Assembly: GCF_900660645.1 (NCBI RefSeq) | Contig: NZ_LR215036.1 | Span: 310,001 to 374,000, forward strand | DNA length: 64,000 nt | Direction: 5' to 3' | DNA from: Mycoplasmopsis citelli | GTDB taxonomy: Bacteria > Bacillota_I > Bacilli_A > Mycoplasmatales > Metamycoplasmataceae | Part shown: positions 23,384 to 37,900 of the stretch, piece after piece | Numbering within the stretch: position 1 is the first letter of the stretch | How the letters are laid out: each line of letters opens with the position of its first letter | Position numbers and translations under genes: made by a program | Notes under the pieces: model-generated | What the model was told of the DNA's origin: nothing | Database searches by the model: none | Seen by the model: only the letters and a program-made list of their open reading frames with translations

Positions 23384-26300
23384 TTAACGAATTTTAAATC
23401 AAAATTCATTAACTAAAGCTGAAGTTAAGGAGTTTCGAGCTGTTGCTTTGTTAAGCTGATTTCCAGATGATTGTCAATCTTTAGGCGGTAGCGGTCTTAA
23501 AATAGCTGAATTTGGATTAGTTGGATTAGTTCTATAAACAGTACTTTGTCCACCATTAATTGGGAATACTGGAAATCCACCAAAAGCATCATCTTTAGTT
23601 GTTGGTAATCAATTATTAGGTGATATATTAGGTCTAAAAATTTTACTATCAAAGGAAGCGAAAATAGAAAATGCTTCAGCTAATTCTATAGGTTTTGGTT
23701 GATAATTAACCACATTTCTTCCAAAATGACCTGAAAATTCAGTTAAAAGCATTTGATCGGAATTTTTTAATGAACTATTAGTTTTATAATTATCTAAATT
23801 TTGCTTTAGACTACCTTTATTAAAGACAAATAAAGTATTTTCGGTTCATGAATTATAAAAATAAACTTTTCTAGTCACTACATCATAATCAATATTGAAG
23901 TTATATAAATTTAAATTTAATCCAGTTGGTAAGCGATTTGGAGGTGTTTTATATCAAAAATGTGCATCATTGTAAATATTAGCATGTCCTGCTTGTCGAT
24001 GAACAAAAATCTCCTCATATGTTCCGGGTTGTCCAGATCCACTATTTCCACCATAACCTGGTAATCCAGTAATAAATCCTCCGTTTAATTGTAAAAATGC
24101 AAATCCTTTATCATTATCTTTAGGGATAATATTTAAAATCTCAAAATCTTTATTTGAAGTTAATGATACATTATAAGTAATTGGAATAGCAAGCTGATTT
24201 TCAAAATCAAATCCATACTTTCTTTGTATATTACGGTTATTTTTATCCAAATAAGCACTTAAACGATTGGTGGTAGTATTATTTGAACTTGTTTCAGTTG
24301 AATAACGAACATTTTGTAAGCTTGGATTAGTTGAAGAATTTAAGTTAGTCAAATAAGTGTTGTTTGGTGTGATAATGCTTGAAGAAAAATTCGAATTTTG
24401 AGTATTTAAATCAAAAATCGCCGCTTTCATTTTGTTATACACTTTAGTAATGACATCATTTTTAACTTGAGTAGCATTACTTGCATTTGCATTAGCTACT
24501 TGCGGAATATTTCATCCAGCATCATCAACATCAATAACTTCGACTTTAGCATTAATTCCAGCTTGATTGTTATTGATAAAGATACTTGATGTTTCATTTG
24601 GAATAGCAATAGTATCTAAAGTTTTAAATGTAATTACTACCTCTTTTTCAATTTTTAACTCTCCAATATTAGTGTTATTTGATTCATATGAATACACAAT
24701 TTTAGCTTTAAGTGATTGACGATCAACTTCATCTTGGGTTTGAGTTACCAAGTTAAATCAACCATTAGGAGAGTATTTTTTAAGATACACTTTTAATTTT
24801 AAAGGTGAAAAAATTGATTTAAGGTCACTAGTATCTTTGATGTCTTTATCAGTGTAAGCAAATTGCTCAAACATATCAAGAAATTGGTCATTATTATCAA
24901 TTTCGAGCATTTGTGAAGTGTTTGCAGTTGCATTAGCAGTAACTAAAGAATTAATAGTATTAACAAATTTCTTGCGTGTAATTTCATTTTTAGCAATAAT
25001 AACTTTGTATTTTTTATCAAAAGTTGTGTCTAATCCACTTTCAATTGGTTGAAGTGGATTGGTTTTATTTGGATCATCTTCAAGTTGTTTTAATAATAAG
25101 ACTTTATTTGATTCTTGCTTAATTCAATTATTATATTCATTGATTTTTTTAACTAAATTAGCTAAATTCAAATTAAGATCATTATTTTTATTTAGGGTGC
25201 TAAAATCAAAATTATTATCCGCACGAATATTATTAGACATACTTTCAATTGATTGTTTAAAACTTTTAAAAGAATTTTTAATATCATCAGTATCTGATGA
25301 ATTAGTTTGATACTTAATATTTGAATATAAATCAGCAAATACTGTTTCAAGAGGGTTTTTACTTAATGTTTGACTCACTGTATCTTTAATTGCTTGTTCT
25401 AATTCTAAAAAACTGTGGTTAAGTTTATCAACTAAAATTGCGAAATTAGCTAGTGATCCAGAATCATTTTTATTTTGTAAGGTTTGATAAATGTTATTGA
25501 CACTTTCGTATTGATTTTTAAAAGTATCGTATTGATTTTCGAGTTCTTCGATATTGTTGTCTTTAAATAAATTGTAACTTTTACCATTTATATTGACTTT
25601 TAAAGCATCAAATTGACTAATTAATTTAACATAAAATCCACCTTGACTATTTCCTTGCTGAGCTTCAAATTTTTCAGCAAATTTTGCTTTGAGTGAATTT
25701 GAAAAATTATTTAAAATATCACGATAATTTCCATTAATAATATTTACTAATGAGCTAATTTTTTGTTCATAATCATTAACATTACTAAAATCAAGTTGTA
25801 AAGCAGTATCAATTGAATCTTTTAAAGTCACAATATTTTGATATAAAGAATTATCTAAATGTGAAGCCGCACGAACAATTGTTTTGCTTGGAGCAAAATC
25901 ATTAACATAATCTAAAACTGTACTTTGAATATTTTCTAAAATATTAACAGTTTTGGAATATAAAGCAAAAATTTGTAAATTAGCCACTTCTTTAGCATTA
26001 CTTAAATACACATTGACTTTTGAATATGATAAAGAATCTTTACTTTGAATTGCAGTGTCTAAATCATTAATTCCTTTTGTAACAAAATTATCAACATATG
26101 TACTTTGGGAACTATTAGGATTAATGCTAGCACTAGTGGTGTCAAAGAACCTTTTAATTTGATCATTAGCATTTTTTTGTTGTGTTAATTGATCTTTTTT
26201 GGCATTGATTAATTGATTAATATTTGCTTTAATTGTGTTTAAGAGTTGAATTTTAGTTTCTTCATTATTATCATTATTAGTTAAAGTAGCAAGTACTCCA

Positions 26301-29300
26301 GATGCTCCGCTGATTGCACTATTAATTTGATTAAAAATTGTTTGTACTGCAGCACTATCTAAATTTGAATCTTGTAAAGCAATAAAACCAAGAGCTTGAT
26401 TGTATTGCCTTTGTAAATTAATAGCATTATTAAGAACATAATCAATTAATGAATTTTTAGCTCCTTGTCCTTCACCTGGTTGAATATCTTTTACATCTCT
26501 AAAGTAAGTGTTAAATAATGATTGCAAATTAGCATTTGCTGTATTATATGAGTTGGTAAATTGATTTAATTTATTTTGAATTACTGTTTTTTCATCTGTA
26601 GTTAAAGTAAAATCATTATCAAATTTAGTTTTAACTGCATCATATTTATTTAGTAAATTCAATTTAAAATGCATATTGGTCAATTTCTCAATAAGATTAT
26701 TAATTGAATTATCATCTGTAAGAGCCATTTTAGCAGCATCATTATAATATCCATTAGCTTGATTAATTAATTCTTTAGCTTGATTTTTTGCATCAATAAC
26801 TAGCGGTTCGTTGCTGATAATGATATTATTGTATGCATTTAACTCATAAGCTTTTTGAGCTAAAGTTTTAAGATTATCTATATTGCTTTGAATTATATTT
26901 ACTTTATTTCGAATGGTGTTTAACTCACCATTTTCGTTTGGAGAAATTGTAAGTGTATTTTGAGTGTTATTTTGATTTTCTAAAGTATCTAAAAAAGCAG
27001 TTAAATCATTTTTAAGTTTATCATGAACAAGTGGAGTAAATGAAGTTCTTTTTAAAAGAATAATTTTCTCATTTGTTTCATTACGATAATTACTTTTAGC
27101 TTCAATTGAAGATAATTTAAGATTAATTTCTTGGATAATTTTATTAGTTAAAGTCTGATATTGATTAACACTTTTACCACTTTGAGGATTTAAGTTAAAT
27201 AAATCATTAACTAAATACTCATTTTGAGTATCTTTTCCAAGTGAAGAGTTTGAATAAGTTTCATTTTGTGGGATACTATCTCAAACTAGTGAAAGAGCAT
27301 CATTTAAATCATGAGCTGAACTTGAAGAATTATTAGCCAATAATGTATTGGTGAAAGTTAATACATCTTGATCGGTTTGAATAATATTTTTAAACAAGTT
27401 AGCTTTTTGAGTTAAAATTTCAATTTGATTAATAGCCTCTTGATTGTATTGATTATTATTTGCAGCTTGCTCAAAACTATCTAAATAAGCATTAATTTTG
27501 CTAAGTTTATCAAGTCCTGATGTTCCATTTAAACTCTGTAAATTAAAAGTAGAATTATTAATTAATGTTTTAATTTCAAATAATTTAGTTGCAAGTTGAT
27601 CAGAATTGCTTGATTTTTCTTTAGTAAAAGTAATTTTATCGCTTAATTGAGTATAAAAAGCAATATTATTTTCTTCATTATTTGGCTTATCTTTAAAGTA
27701 GTTTTCTTTTGCTTGGGTAATAAATTCATTGAGCTTTTGCGAATATGTGTTTACTAAACTTGAACTTGAATTTTGTAATGAACCTAATGTACTTTTAGCT
27801 TCATTTACACTAATAGCTAGTTGAGCTAGTGACGGAACTTCATCTTTGATAATGTTAACTTTATTTAGTAAAGTAACTAATGTTTCTTTTGAAGTAATGG
27901 TAGTTGCTTCTGTTTTAACTTTATTAACAAAAGTGTTTAATTTAGTTTCAATATCAGTATCATAAGTAGCTCCAAGAGCATTACTTAATAATTTGACAAT
28001 TCCATATGAACCAGCAGTTAAATCATTATTTTCTAAAGTAGCAAGAATATTTTCACGAATTTCTTGGATTTCAACTTCTTTAAGATAAGTTTTATATAAT
28101 GAGGTATGTTTTTCTTGAATTTCGTTTGAAGAATCTGATGAAACAACCAGTGAAATTTCAGCATCAGCTTTTAGAGTCTCAATTGAAGTACTTTGTTGAT
28201 TGCTTTGAGTGATGTTTTTAGTTACATAATCAGCAATTCGTTTTTGTAAATTAAATAATTTATCAAATGCAACGATCTTTTTATTAATTTCATTTACACC
28301 ATCTAAAGTTAAACTATTTGAAATTAAATTATTCGTAGTGCTATTTTTAAATAACTCAAAAGATTTTTTAATTTTTGTGTGTAAATCACTACTTCCAAAA
28401 GTATTAGAAGAAGCAATGGTTTGGAGATCACTTAATTTATTTAAAGCTAAATCTTTTTGGTAACCAATTTCAAGTTTAATTGCAAAATTATTAATATCAT
28501 TAGTATCAACAATGTTTTTTTGATTTGCTCCCTTAGCTTTGTTATATTCATTTTTAACAGCACTAAAATAAGTTTCAAAAGAATATCCCGCATTGGTACT
28601 TTGCAATTTTGTAGCATTATTATTTAAAAATGTTTCTTTAGCATCTGCTTTAGTAATTGCTTGATTAAATGCATCTAAAAGATCTTTTTTAGTGGTTTTG
28701 TATTGTTTAATTTTAGCTTCAAATTGAGCTTTTTGAATCTCAATTTGTGCAACAGATAATTCATTATTATAAATAAGTGAATTGCTTTCTTGTTCAACTA
28801 AGCTAATATCTCTTTTTAATGATGCATAAATTTTTCAATCTTTATTTTCTTCTAAGATCGAATTTAATTTTTGCTCAACTTCAAGAAATTCTTTTTTAGC
28901 TTCAATAACTTCCTTAGCTTTACTTAAAGTCTCAATTTTTAAGCTAATTTGATCTTTTTCATCACTTACTGATAAATCATTATTACCAAGTAATGTTTCG
29001 ATATAATCTGATAAGACTTTAGTTGCTCCTTGATTGTATAAAGTATATAAATCAAGCAATTGCGAAGAAAGATCAGCTAGATTTTTTAGTAGGTCCATCT
29101 TTTCTGCAGCAAGAAGAGCTTTTGGATAATTAAGCTGAGATTTTTGTACTAAAGCATAATTATTGACTGCTCCAAGAGTTGTAACATAATTATTATTAGC
29201 TGGGTTTGCTTGAGTTTTTTTAGTTGCTTGAATGTGATTGTTAATTTTTTCAATTTTATCTTGCTCATAAGCAAGTAAAATTTCATTCCCTCGCTTAAAT

Positions 29301-31960
29301 AGCTCATCTTTTTTATTTTCAAATGATTGCTCATTTGGAATATTTTTTAAATCATTTAAACGAGCCACTAACTCATCAGCAGATTTAATTTCTCTTTGAG
29401 CTGTAGTTATTGTTTGATTAGTTTTATTTGCTGTATATGGTGCAGAAGTGTGTTCTCCAATAATTGTAAGTAAACGTTTTTTATTAATTTCTAACTCATA
29501 TAAAAATGGAGTGGTGTTAATTAATTGATTTGCTTTTAAAATTGCATCTCTTTGTTCTTGAGGAGTTAAATTATTTGAAGAATCAGCTAAAAGCAAATTG
29601 TAGTTTTTTAGTAAATTTTTAGCTCCTTGAGAAGAAAGATCGCTTTGATAATTTGTGTCAATGCTGGTTTTTAATTGTGCTATTTTTTGACTTAATAAAA
29701 TTTTCAAATCCGCTTCATTTAGATCCTTAATTGCTTTTTCTAGTTTATTTTGAGCAGCAATAATTTGCTTAGTAGTTGCATTTGGATTTTCAAAAAGTCC
29801 CTGTAATTGTGCATGAGCTTGTTCAAGAGCGTTAATATAGGGTTTAAATACATTTGCATTAGGACTAGCTTTTTTCTCATCTAAAGTAGCTAAGGCTTCT
29901 TTATCAAGAAGTGATAATTTACGAAAGTCATTAGCTGTATTAGTTAAATTTTTTAGTTTTTGATCAAGATCTAAAATTTCTGCTTCTAGTTTATCATCTC
30001 CACTTCCAGAGTTAACTTTATTACGAATTTGATCTAAATTTTGTTTATATTTGTTATATAAGTCAATTCGTTTTTGTTCATTTTTAGTTGGTACATAAGT
30101 ATCATCATTATTTGAAAAGACTACTTTTAAATAATCATCAGTAAAAGATGAAAAAACTTCAGCATGAGTTTGCTTATTTGCGTTAATTAAATTTTGAAGC
30201 TTTGTTTCATAAATTTTTATTTGCTTAATAATTTCAACAGAAGGAATTGGATTAAAATCCTCAGTTATTGGTAGGGATTGTTCATTTAATTTGTTTGCTT
30301 CTTCAATGATTGTTTTATTATTTTGGGTATTTAATGTCTTAAGAATTTTAACTTCATGTTCTAATAAAGGGATCAATTCTTTTAAATTGCTCTTTAAAAT
30401 ATTTCTAAAAGTTTCATTAAGTTTATTTTTTACTGTTTTTAAATAAGCAGTTGAAATATTAGTTGAATAAGTTTTAATAACTTGATTATTTAATTCATTA
30501 AGCTGATTTTGGATATCTTCACTGGTAAATTTAAAGTTTTTAACTTCAGTAATTTGGCTTTGAATTAGTTGTAATTCGCTATTTAAGTAACTTAAATCTT
30601 CAAGTTCTTTAATTTGAGTGCTATAAAAAGCAAATAACTGATCAACTAATTGTTTTACTGGTAAATTTCTATTAACAATAGATTGAAGTTGTGAATTAAT
30701 TAAAGTGGCTTTGGTTTTGCTGATAATACGATTTTCTAGAGCTTCATTAGTTTTAGTGGTCAATTCTTCAATTAATGAGTTTGCAAATTTTAATGAGTAA
30801 AAATCACTAAATAAATTATTTTTAGCTGATATAAGTTTTTGCTTATCATTAATTGATGCTACTTGTAAAATTAACAAATTAAGAGTATCTTTATTAAAAC
30901 TTAGCGTTGAATTAAAATTATTTACATAAGCAGATAAATCTTTAATTACTTGCTGAATTTCTGCTACTGTTTTTTGACTATCGGAAATTTGTTCATAAAA
31001 AGTCACTACACTGTTGCGAATTTGGTTAATATTTGCTTTAGTTAGGGCTAAATTAAGATTAATTTTAGCTGAATCTAAAAACTTTTGGATGTTTTGTTTT
31101 TCTGTTGCATTATATGCAGAGTTATGAACATAAGGTTGAATTTGTTTTAAGTATTCATTAATTTCGTTAATTTCATTTTGCGAGTCATTAAGAATAAGTT
31201 GCAGTTTTTCAACTTCACTACTAGTATCTTGAGAAGCAATTTGAATTTCATTTAAACGAACATCAGTGCTAATAATTCGAGAATATAAATGACTAAGGGA
31301 TGAAGTGGTATCTTTTTTGAGTCCTTCAAAAGGAAGAACATCAAGCATATTCGCAGTTCCTTCAAGAAGAACAATATATGGAGTTAAAGCATCATTTTGC
31401 TGTTTAACTAATTTAGTAATTTCTTGTGATAAATTCGTTAAATACTCACTTTTTTGGGAATTATTAGTATTATGTAAGTTTTCAAAAAACTTAATACTTT
31501 GGTCTTTTTTGCGTTGAGTTAAAGCATCTTTTAAATCAAGTTCGCGAATCCGATCTTCTTGATTGGAAATAATTTTATTTCAAAATGTTGATGGTTCTTC
31601 ATCTTTAAGATTTAAATTATTTAGATGATTAATATAGAAATTAAAGGCTTTTTCTTGTGCTAAATCTAAAGCATCTAACTTTTGGCGAAGTTTTTTATTT
31701 GGATCTTTTCATTGGTTTTTAGCTTCTTGATAGGCTTGAGTAATTTTATCTTTTTGTTCTTGCGGTGTTTCAATATAAGGAGAATAAATTTTAAATAAGT
31801 TTTCGCCTTGAAGAAAATTACCATAAACTGTTGATAAATTAACATCTTCATTAGAGTGAATTGCGTATAAAGTAACTCCCAAACCAACAGCAGCTGCAGT
31901 CACTGTTGCTGATGATATAATTAAGGCTTTTGCTAGTTTTTTATTTTTGATTTTAAACAT
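23384..31960 (-). CDS. Giant surface protein Q, copy B
   Basis: A single 2,858-residue frame with TGA as Trp; I read the spacers between the long open stretches and found no real stop. The N terminus (MFKIKNKK, then a hydrophobic segment ending LYAIHS) is a membrane anchor without lipobox. About 2,300 residues of helical, Lys/Asn/Gln-rich sequence follow. The C-terminal beta-rich module carries FKTLDTIAIP, DDAGWN and GLPGYGG. It is 12 bases after P_B with a GGAG site, so the two are cotranscribed. About 600 bp near its 5' end (about 30897-31500) is almost identical to the same part of Q_A, while other parts have diverged clearly, which suggests gene conversion. Function unknown; an exposed adhesion or motility structure is a guess from architecture. 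Confidence 0.85.
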
Positions 31961-31972
31961 AATTACTCCTTG

Positions 31973-34900
31973 TTAATGAACTTTAAACTTAATGTTAAAG
32001 AATCCATTTGATCCAATAGCATTTGTAAAGTCACTTTCTCCAATTCCTTTATCTTTTCCCGAAATATTTTCAATTGTTTGAATTAATCCATCAACAGGTC
32101 ATAAACGAGAACCATTTTGGCTTCTTTTTTTATTTAAAGCTTTAAAAGATAGTCCTTCTAAATCTCTGTATCCAATTTTGTTCATAACATAATGATAGAA
32201 ATTTGTATCATTTCTAGTTGCGTTATTATTTTTTCCTGAGTTTGAACGTCTAAAGAAGAAAACGTGCCTTAAAACATCTGGTGTTCCTCCAAGAGTTATA
32301 TTTTGAGGATTTGATGTTAGATTTTTATCAAATCTATTTAAAATTTGTCAAGTAATTACCATTAATACTGTACCATCAGCATTTCCATTTGTCATTGGAA
32401 TTCCGATAACAAATGGAAGAAATAATAAATTTTTCCCTTGATCTGTGCTTGCGTTGTATTTATATTGATATTGATTAACTCAATCGTAAGTTTGTTGATC
32501 AGCAGTTCCAATAAGTTTTCTTGAATAATCAGTTTTATTTTGATATTGCAACCCTTCATCTGAAACAAAATTAGGATTTAGTGTTCTTCAAAAAATTTGA
32601 TTTCCTACCTGTGTGTAACCTTTATAAGTTCCTGTTAATTTAACTTTAATTCTAAAATAAGGTGAAGAAGTAGTGGTGGTTGAAGGTGGTGCATCAATAT
32701 TTTCGGTAATATCCTCAGAATAAAAATAAGTATTATTTTGAATGGCTTTAACTAAAGAATATTTATTAAAGGCACTAAATATTCTTGCTGGAGCTTCTAA
32801 GTTATTTCATCCAGCTTCTTCAGCAGTAAATAATGGAGCATTTAAATGATCTTCATCAGAAATATTGTCTTTAGTAATGCTAAAGGTATCAATTGTTTTG
32901 AAGTTAATTCCGATATTTTCAAATTTAACCCCAAAACTATGAGCGTTACTAAAGGCACTATTATTATCGTTTACTGAATTAGGTTCGGTAAATCTAAAGT
33001 ACAGTTGAATAAATCCTCTTCGAATTTTTGGATCAGCTGTTAAACGAGATTGAACATACTCAGCGTTTGGGTCAGTGGATGATTTATAAGCAAAAACTTC
33101 AACGTTATTAGTATTAAAAATTGAATCATTTCCTTTTAAAATATTAAATTTTTCAAATAAATTTCCAATTATTCCTTCTCCTTGAGCATTAATATAAGAA
33201 TTAATTTTTTTAGCCTTGTAAGCAACTCCATCAATAGTAATATCTTCTTCATGAACACTAGTTCCTTGAAGAGTGTTTTTAAAGGATTCTAATGTAGTGC
33301 TTGTTTTTGCGATAATATCTTCATAATTGAATTTCCCACCATTTTTTTGAGTTAAATACTCAAAAAATAAATTGGTATTATTTGGATCGGTTGTTCATTT
33401 AAATAATTTATAAGCTAAGTCAAATCCGTTGGTAATAGTGCTAAAGATGTCAATATCGCTTGCGGTGCTTGGAGTAAGATTATTTAACTCTGTAATACTT
33501 GTTAATGAAGGTGTTACGAGTTTGCTATATTCACTTTTAACTAAAGTAAATTTATCTTGGTCAGGAGCAATATTTGGGTTTGCTTGATCACTTGAAGCAA
33601 GATATTTTAACAAATTATTTAAATTAGCTCTTCCTTCAAATCCTGAAAGTCCTGTAAGAAATTTATTTAGCAATTTTTGTAAAGTATTTTGATCAGTATT
33701 ATTGCTTCCAAAAACTAAATTAAGCAATTTTTCTTTAGCTTTAGCTAGTGCAACAACAATATTTTTATACTTATCAAAATACGTTTGTCTTTGAATAGTA
33801 ATATTTGCTGGAGTATCGGTAGTAAATGAAACATTTGATTCATCAATTTCATTTTTTATATCACTTTGAGAATCGATTGTTAAAACATTAATTTCGCTTA
33901 AAAAGTCATTAATTTTAGTTTCTAACTCAGTTGTTTGTAAATGAGTATCTATAAGGGCTTTACGAACATTTTCAGTTGAACTTAGATCGGTTAATTGTTC
34001 TTTAATACGAGATAAGTTGCTAATTTTAATCAAAATTGAAGGAATTGATTTAATTGAAATGAGATTTTGATAATAATTAAAGAATTCATCAGCTACATTA
34101 GTAAGGTTATTAATAATATCATCAGCATTATTTTGAGCAAGGAATGTTTTAATATTTGCGTCACTTTCACTTGCTTTTAGAGCATAACTTTGAGCATTTG
34201 TATGTAAGGTATCAGCTGCTGTTGGATTAATTGCTTCTCCAAATGCATTTAAATCATCTTGAGTAATTCCGGTTGTTTCAAAAATAAAACTTTGACTTGC
34301 TCCATTGGTGTTTTGAGAATTTAACAAAGTGTAAAAGTCATTAAATTTATTTTTATATGAAGCATATCTGTGAGCTTGTCACTTGAAAATTGCTACTCTT
34401 TGGTTAATGTATTTTTCGTGAGCATTAATTAAATTTTCATTAAAAGTTTCTAATTTGCTTGCACTTGAGATATCAATACTTTCAAGTGGGTCTAAAGCAA
34501 CTGATTTATAATCAGCTAAAAGTGGAGAATTATTTGCATTAGGAAAGTGATTATCAATATATTTACTTAGTGATAAATGTAAGGCAAAATCTCTTTTGGC
34601 TTTTTCAGTTTCAGCTTTTAAAATTTGATCAAGTACTCCACTATGAGAATTGTATATTTCCGAAGAAATTCTAATTTTTTCAGCTTCATTATGTGGATTT
34701 GCTTTTAAAATGATGGTAGCTTCAGTTATTTTTGCTTCTAATTGAGTGTAAAGGACTTGAATATCTTGTGGTTCATAATTTGAATTAGTGTTTTGATGAT
34801 TTTTATAAGTATTGAAATATTGTTGAGCTTTATAAATATTTGCTTGCAGAATTTGTGAATTGATAAATGCAATAGTATATGAATTATCTGTAGAACCAGT

Positions 34901-37900
34901 AATATACTTTTCCTCTAAACGATTATAATCTTCTTTAGTTTCCAAATTAGAATTATTAGCTAACTCATTAAATGACTCATTAATAATGGCTAATAAAGGA
35001 GCTTTAGCATCAACGCTTAGATACTCAGCATTTCCTGGATTAGAATTAAAATCATTTAAATCTTTTTGGACTTTAGCTATTGTAATAGCTAATGTTAAAC
35101 GTGCTGTATATGTATCAAGAAGTAAAATATTACGATCTAGTGCAACGTTGTCTTTAGAAGTGTAATAATTTGATAAACCAATATTTATTTGCTCTTGTAA
35201 CTTGGTTTTTGAAGCAGTAACATTAGCATGATTTTGAACGCTTGAATCCAAGGTAGTTAATGAATTAATTTTAGCATTAGCTTGAGTAATTAAATGAGCA
35301 ATTTGTTTGTATTTATCAAAAAATACATCTATTTCCACTGCGTTTCTAATAGCTTGATCCATTTGAGCTTTGCTAGTAGCGTTACTAATTGTTTGAGCTT
35401 GAGTATGGAAAAATTCATCAGCTTTAGTTTTTAAATCATTAAATTCTGAATCAACGTGATTAGTTCCAGTTTGATAAAGTATTTCAACTTCTTTGGTTTT
35501 AATTCCTTTATCAGTTGGAGTATTTTTATATAAAAGTTCAAGAGAATTTTTACGAGCTAAGTATAAATCGTATTGATTTTGAAACTCATTAACCAAATTT
35601 GGAATTAATACAGTACTAATTTCACTAGCAGTTTTTGCAGTATCAGGAATGCTTTTCAAAATAATATCAGCTAGTTTTTGAGCATCAGTATCAAATCCAT
35701 AATTGGCATGCATTCCAGTTTTATATTCAAAATTATTGTAATTATCAGTATGATCACTTAAAACTTGATTTTGAGTATTTAATTTTTCATTTTGAATTGA
35801 AATTAAATTATTTAAGGAATTAACGGTATTTTCAACATTAAATAATTTTGTTTGAGTAATTGGAGTTGTATTTAATATTGTTGTTAAATTATTAAAATAT
35901 GTTTCAAATTTAGTTTTACCTTCTTGTGGAGTTCCTTGAGCTCCAGTTCCTTGGTGATATAACATTGGGATTTTTGTTTTTTCACTTTGAACTAAACTAT
36001 ATACTTGAACAAATTTATTAAATAAAGCCATTTGTTCTTGTAAATTTTGTTCTTTAGAGATTAATTCTAAAGAATTAAGCGATAAATAAGAATTTTTATA
36101 AGCATTATAAATATTTGAAATATCATTAATAATACTTTGTTTTCCAACTTGATCAGAAGGTATATTTGGGTTTGCACTTACTAAATTTTCTGCTTGTTTG
36201 GTGGTAATTGCTAATTGTTTTAAATTATTTTCTTTAAATTGAACTTCTCCAAGCAAATTATCAATATTAATTAGCTCATTTCTATGTTGAACTGCGTTAG
36301 TTTGAGTAATTAAATTATTTATCTTAGTATCAATTTGAGTTTTTAAACTTGAATCGATATGATTGTTTTGAGCGTTTAATTTTCCATCCACTTCAGCTAA
36401 ATAATTCTTAATTTTTTCAAGTTCGCTTGCTTTAGCTTCTTCAAGAGAAACATTATCAAAATAAACATCTCTAATTTGGTTTCTTAAATTCAAAATACTT
36501 TCAGGAGTTTTTGTGTATAAGTCATTATCAGTTCCTTGATATGGAGTTTTGTTATTTAATTGAGCAAAAAGCGTATTATTTGGACGCTGATTAGTTAATA
36601 CTTGAAGGTTACTTTGATTTGGGTTACTTTGTGAATTTTTTCCAAAATAATCAAAAACAACCTTAAATTGTGTAATTAAGGAATTTAGAGCCGAAAGTTT
36701 TTGGTAATCTTGCTTAATTTTAACTAAATCTGATGTTTGAGTGTAATTATTAACAGTGGTTTTTAAAGCATTAATTCAATTGCTTATAATTCCTTTTCAT
36801 GAATTGCTATAAGCATTTTGAATTTCACTTGAATAACTACTAAATGGGTTTAATTTATCAGCTAAATTACTTGAATCTTGCATAAATGCATCTTTTGCAT
36901 ATGCAAGAGGAAGTTCATTAAGTTTAGCAAGTAGTTGAGCTGTTAAGGTTGTCTTTTTCCCGTTAGTATTAGCTGCGTCTTTTAAAGAGTCAAAATCAGC
37001 AAAAACTTTATCTGTATGAGTGGTAGTTCTTAATCCATCAGCATTTTTTTGACCATCATATTCAGTTTTTTTGCTATTTTTTAAACTTAAAGCTGCGTCT
37101 CAAGCCTTTTCAATCTCATTTTTTTGATCAGTTGCATTTTGAATATAAAAATCAATTTCATCCCGTAAGGCAACTAAATTACCTTTTGAGTTATAAAATT
37201 GTCCAATTTGCTCTTCGTAACTTTGGGTTTTGACATCATAAACACTAATTGCATGATCAAAAATAGCACGATTTCGTTCGCTTGATGTATAAACGTTTTG
37301 CAAGGTTTTAAGATGATTTTGAGCTTCAATTCGACTTTGGGTTTTGGCAATTTCATCTTTTAAAATCCGAGTTTTAAAATCAATAACTGATAGTGAATCG
37401 CCAAATTTAATTAATGAATTAATTGGTTCATTTCTATTTCCGCTTAAAGGTTTGTTAGTAATTGCATTTACTAATGTAGTGTATGCAATTGAGCTATTAC
37501 TTTCATCAACTTGAGCTAATAATGTAGCACTTAATTTTAAGGCTTGTGCTAATTTTAAATAATTTTTAATTTGATTATTTAATTCATCAACTTGAACTTG
37601 AGTTTTGGTTGGGCTATCAATTAAATTATTAGTTTCAGTATTAATACTTTCAATTGAAGTATTAATATCTAAATAAGGCCCTTTGTTCATTAAATTAGGG
37701 TCTGAAACTTTATTATCTTGAATTTCTTTATTAGTTTTTTTCAATAATGCAACTGAAATAGCAAGTGATAAAGCTTCGTGCGAATTATTAAGTTCCACAA
37801 TTTTAGCATTAATTTGATTTTTATCAAAGTTTGGATTAAACAAAGTCTCAATAAAAGAATCAACTTCATTATTAATTTGTTTAGCTTTATTAAATTCGCT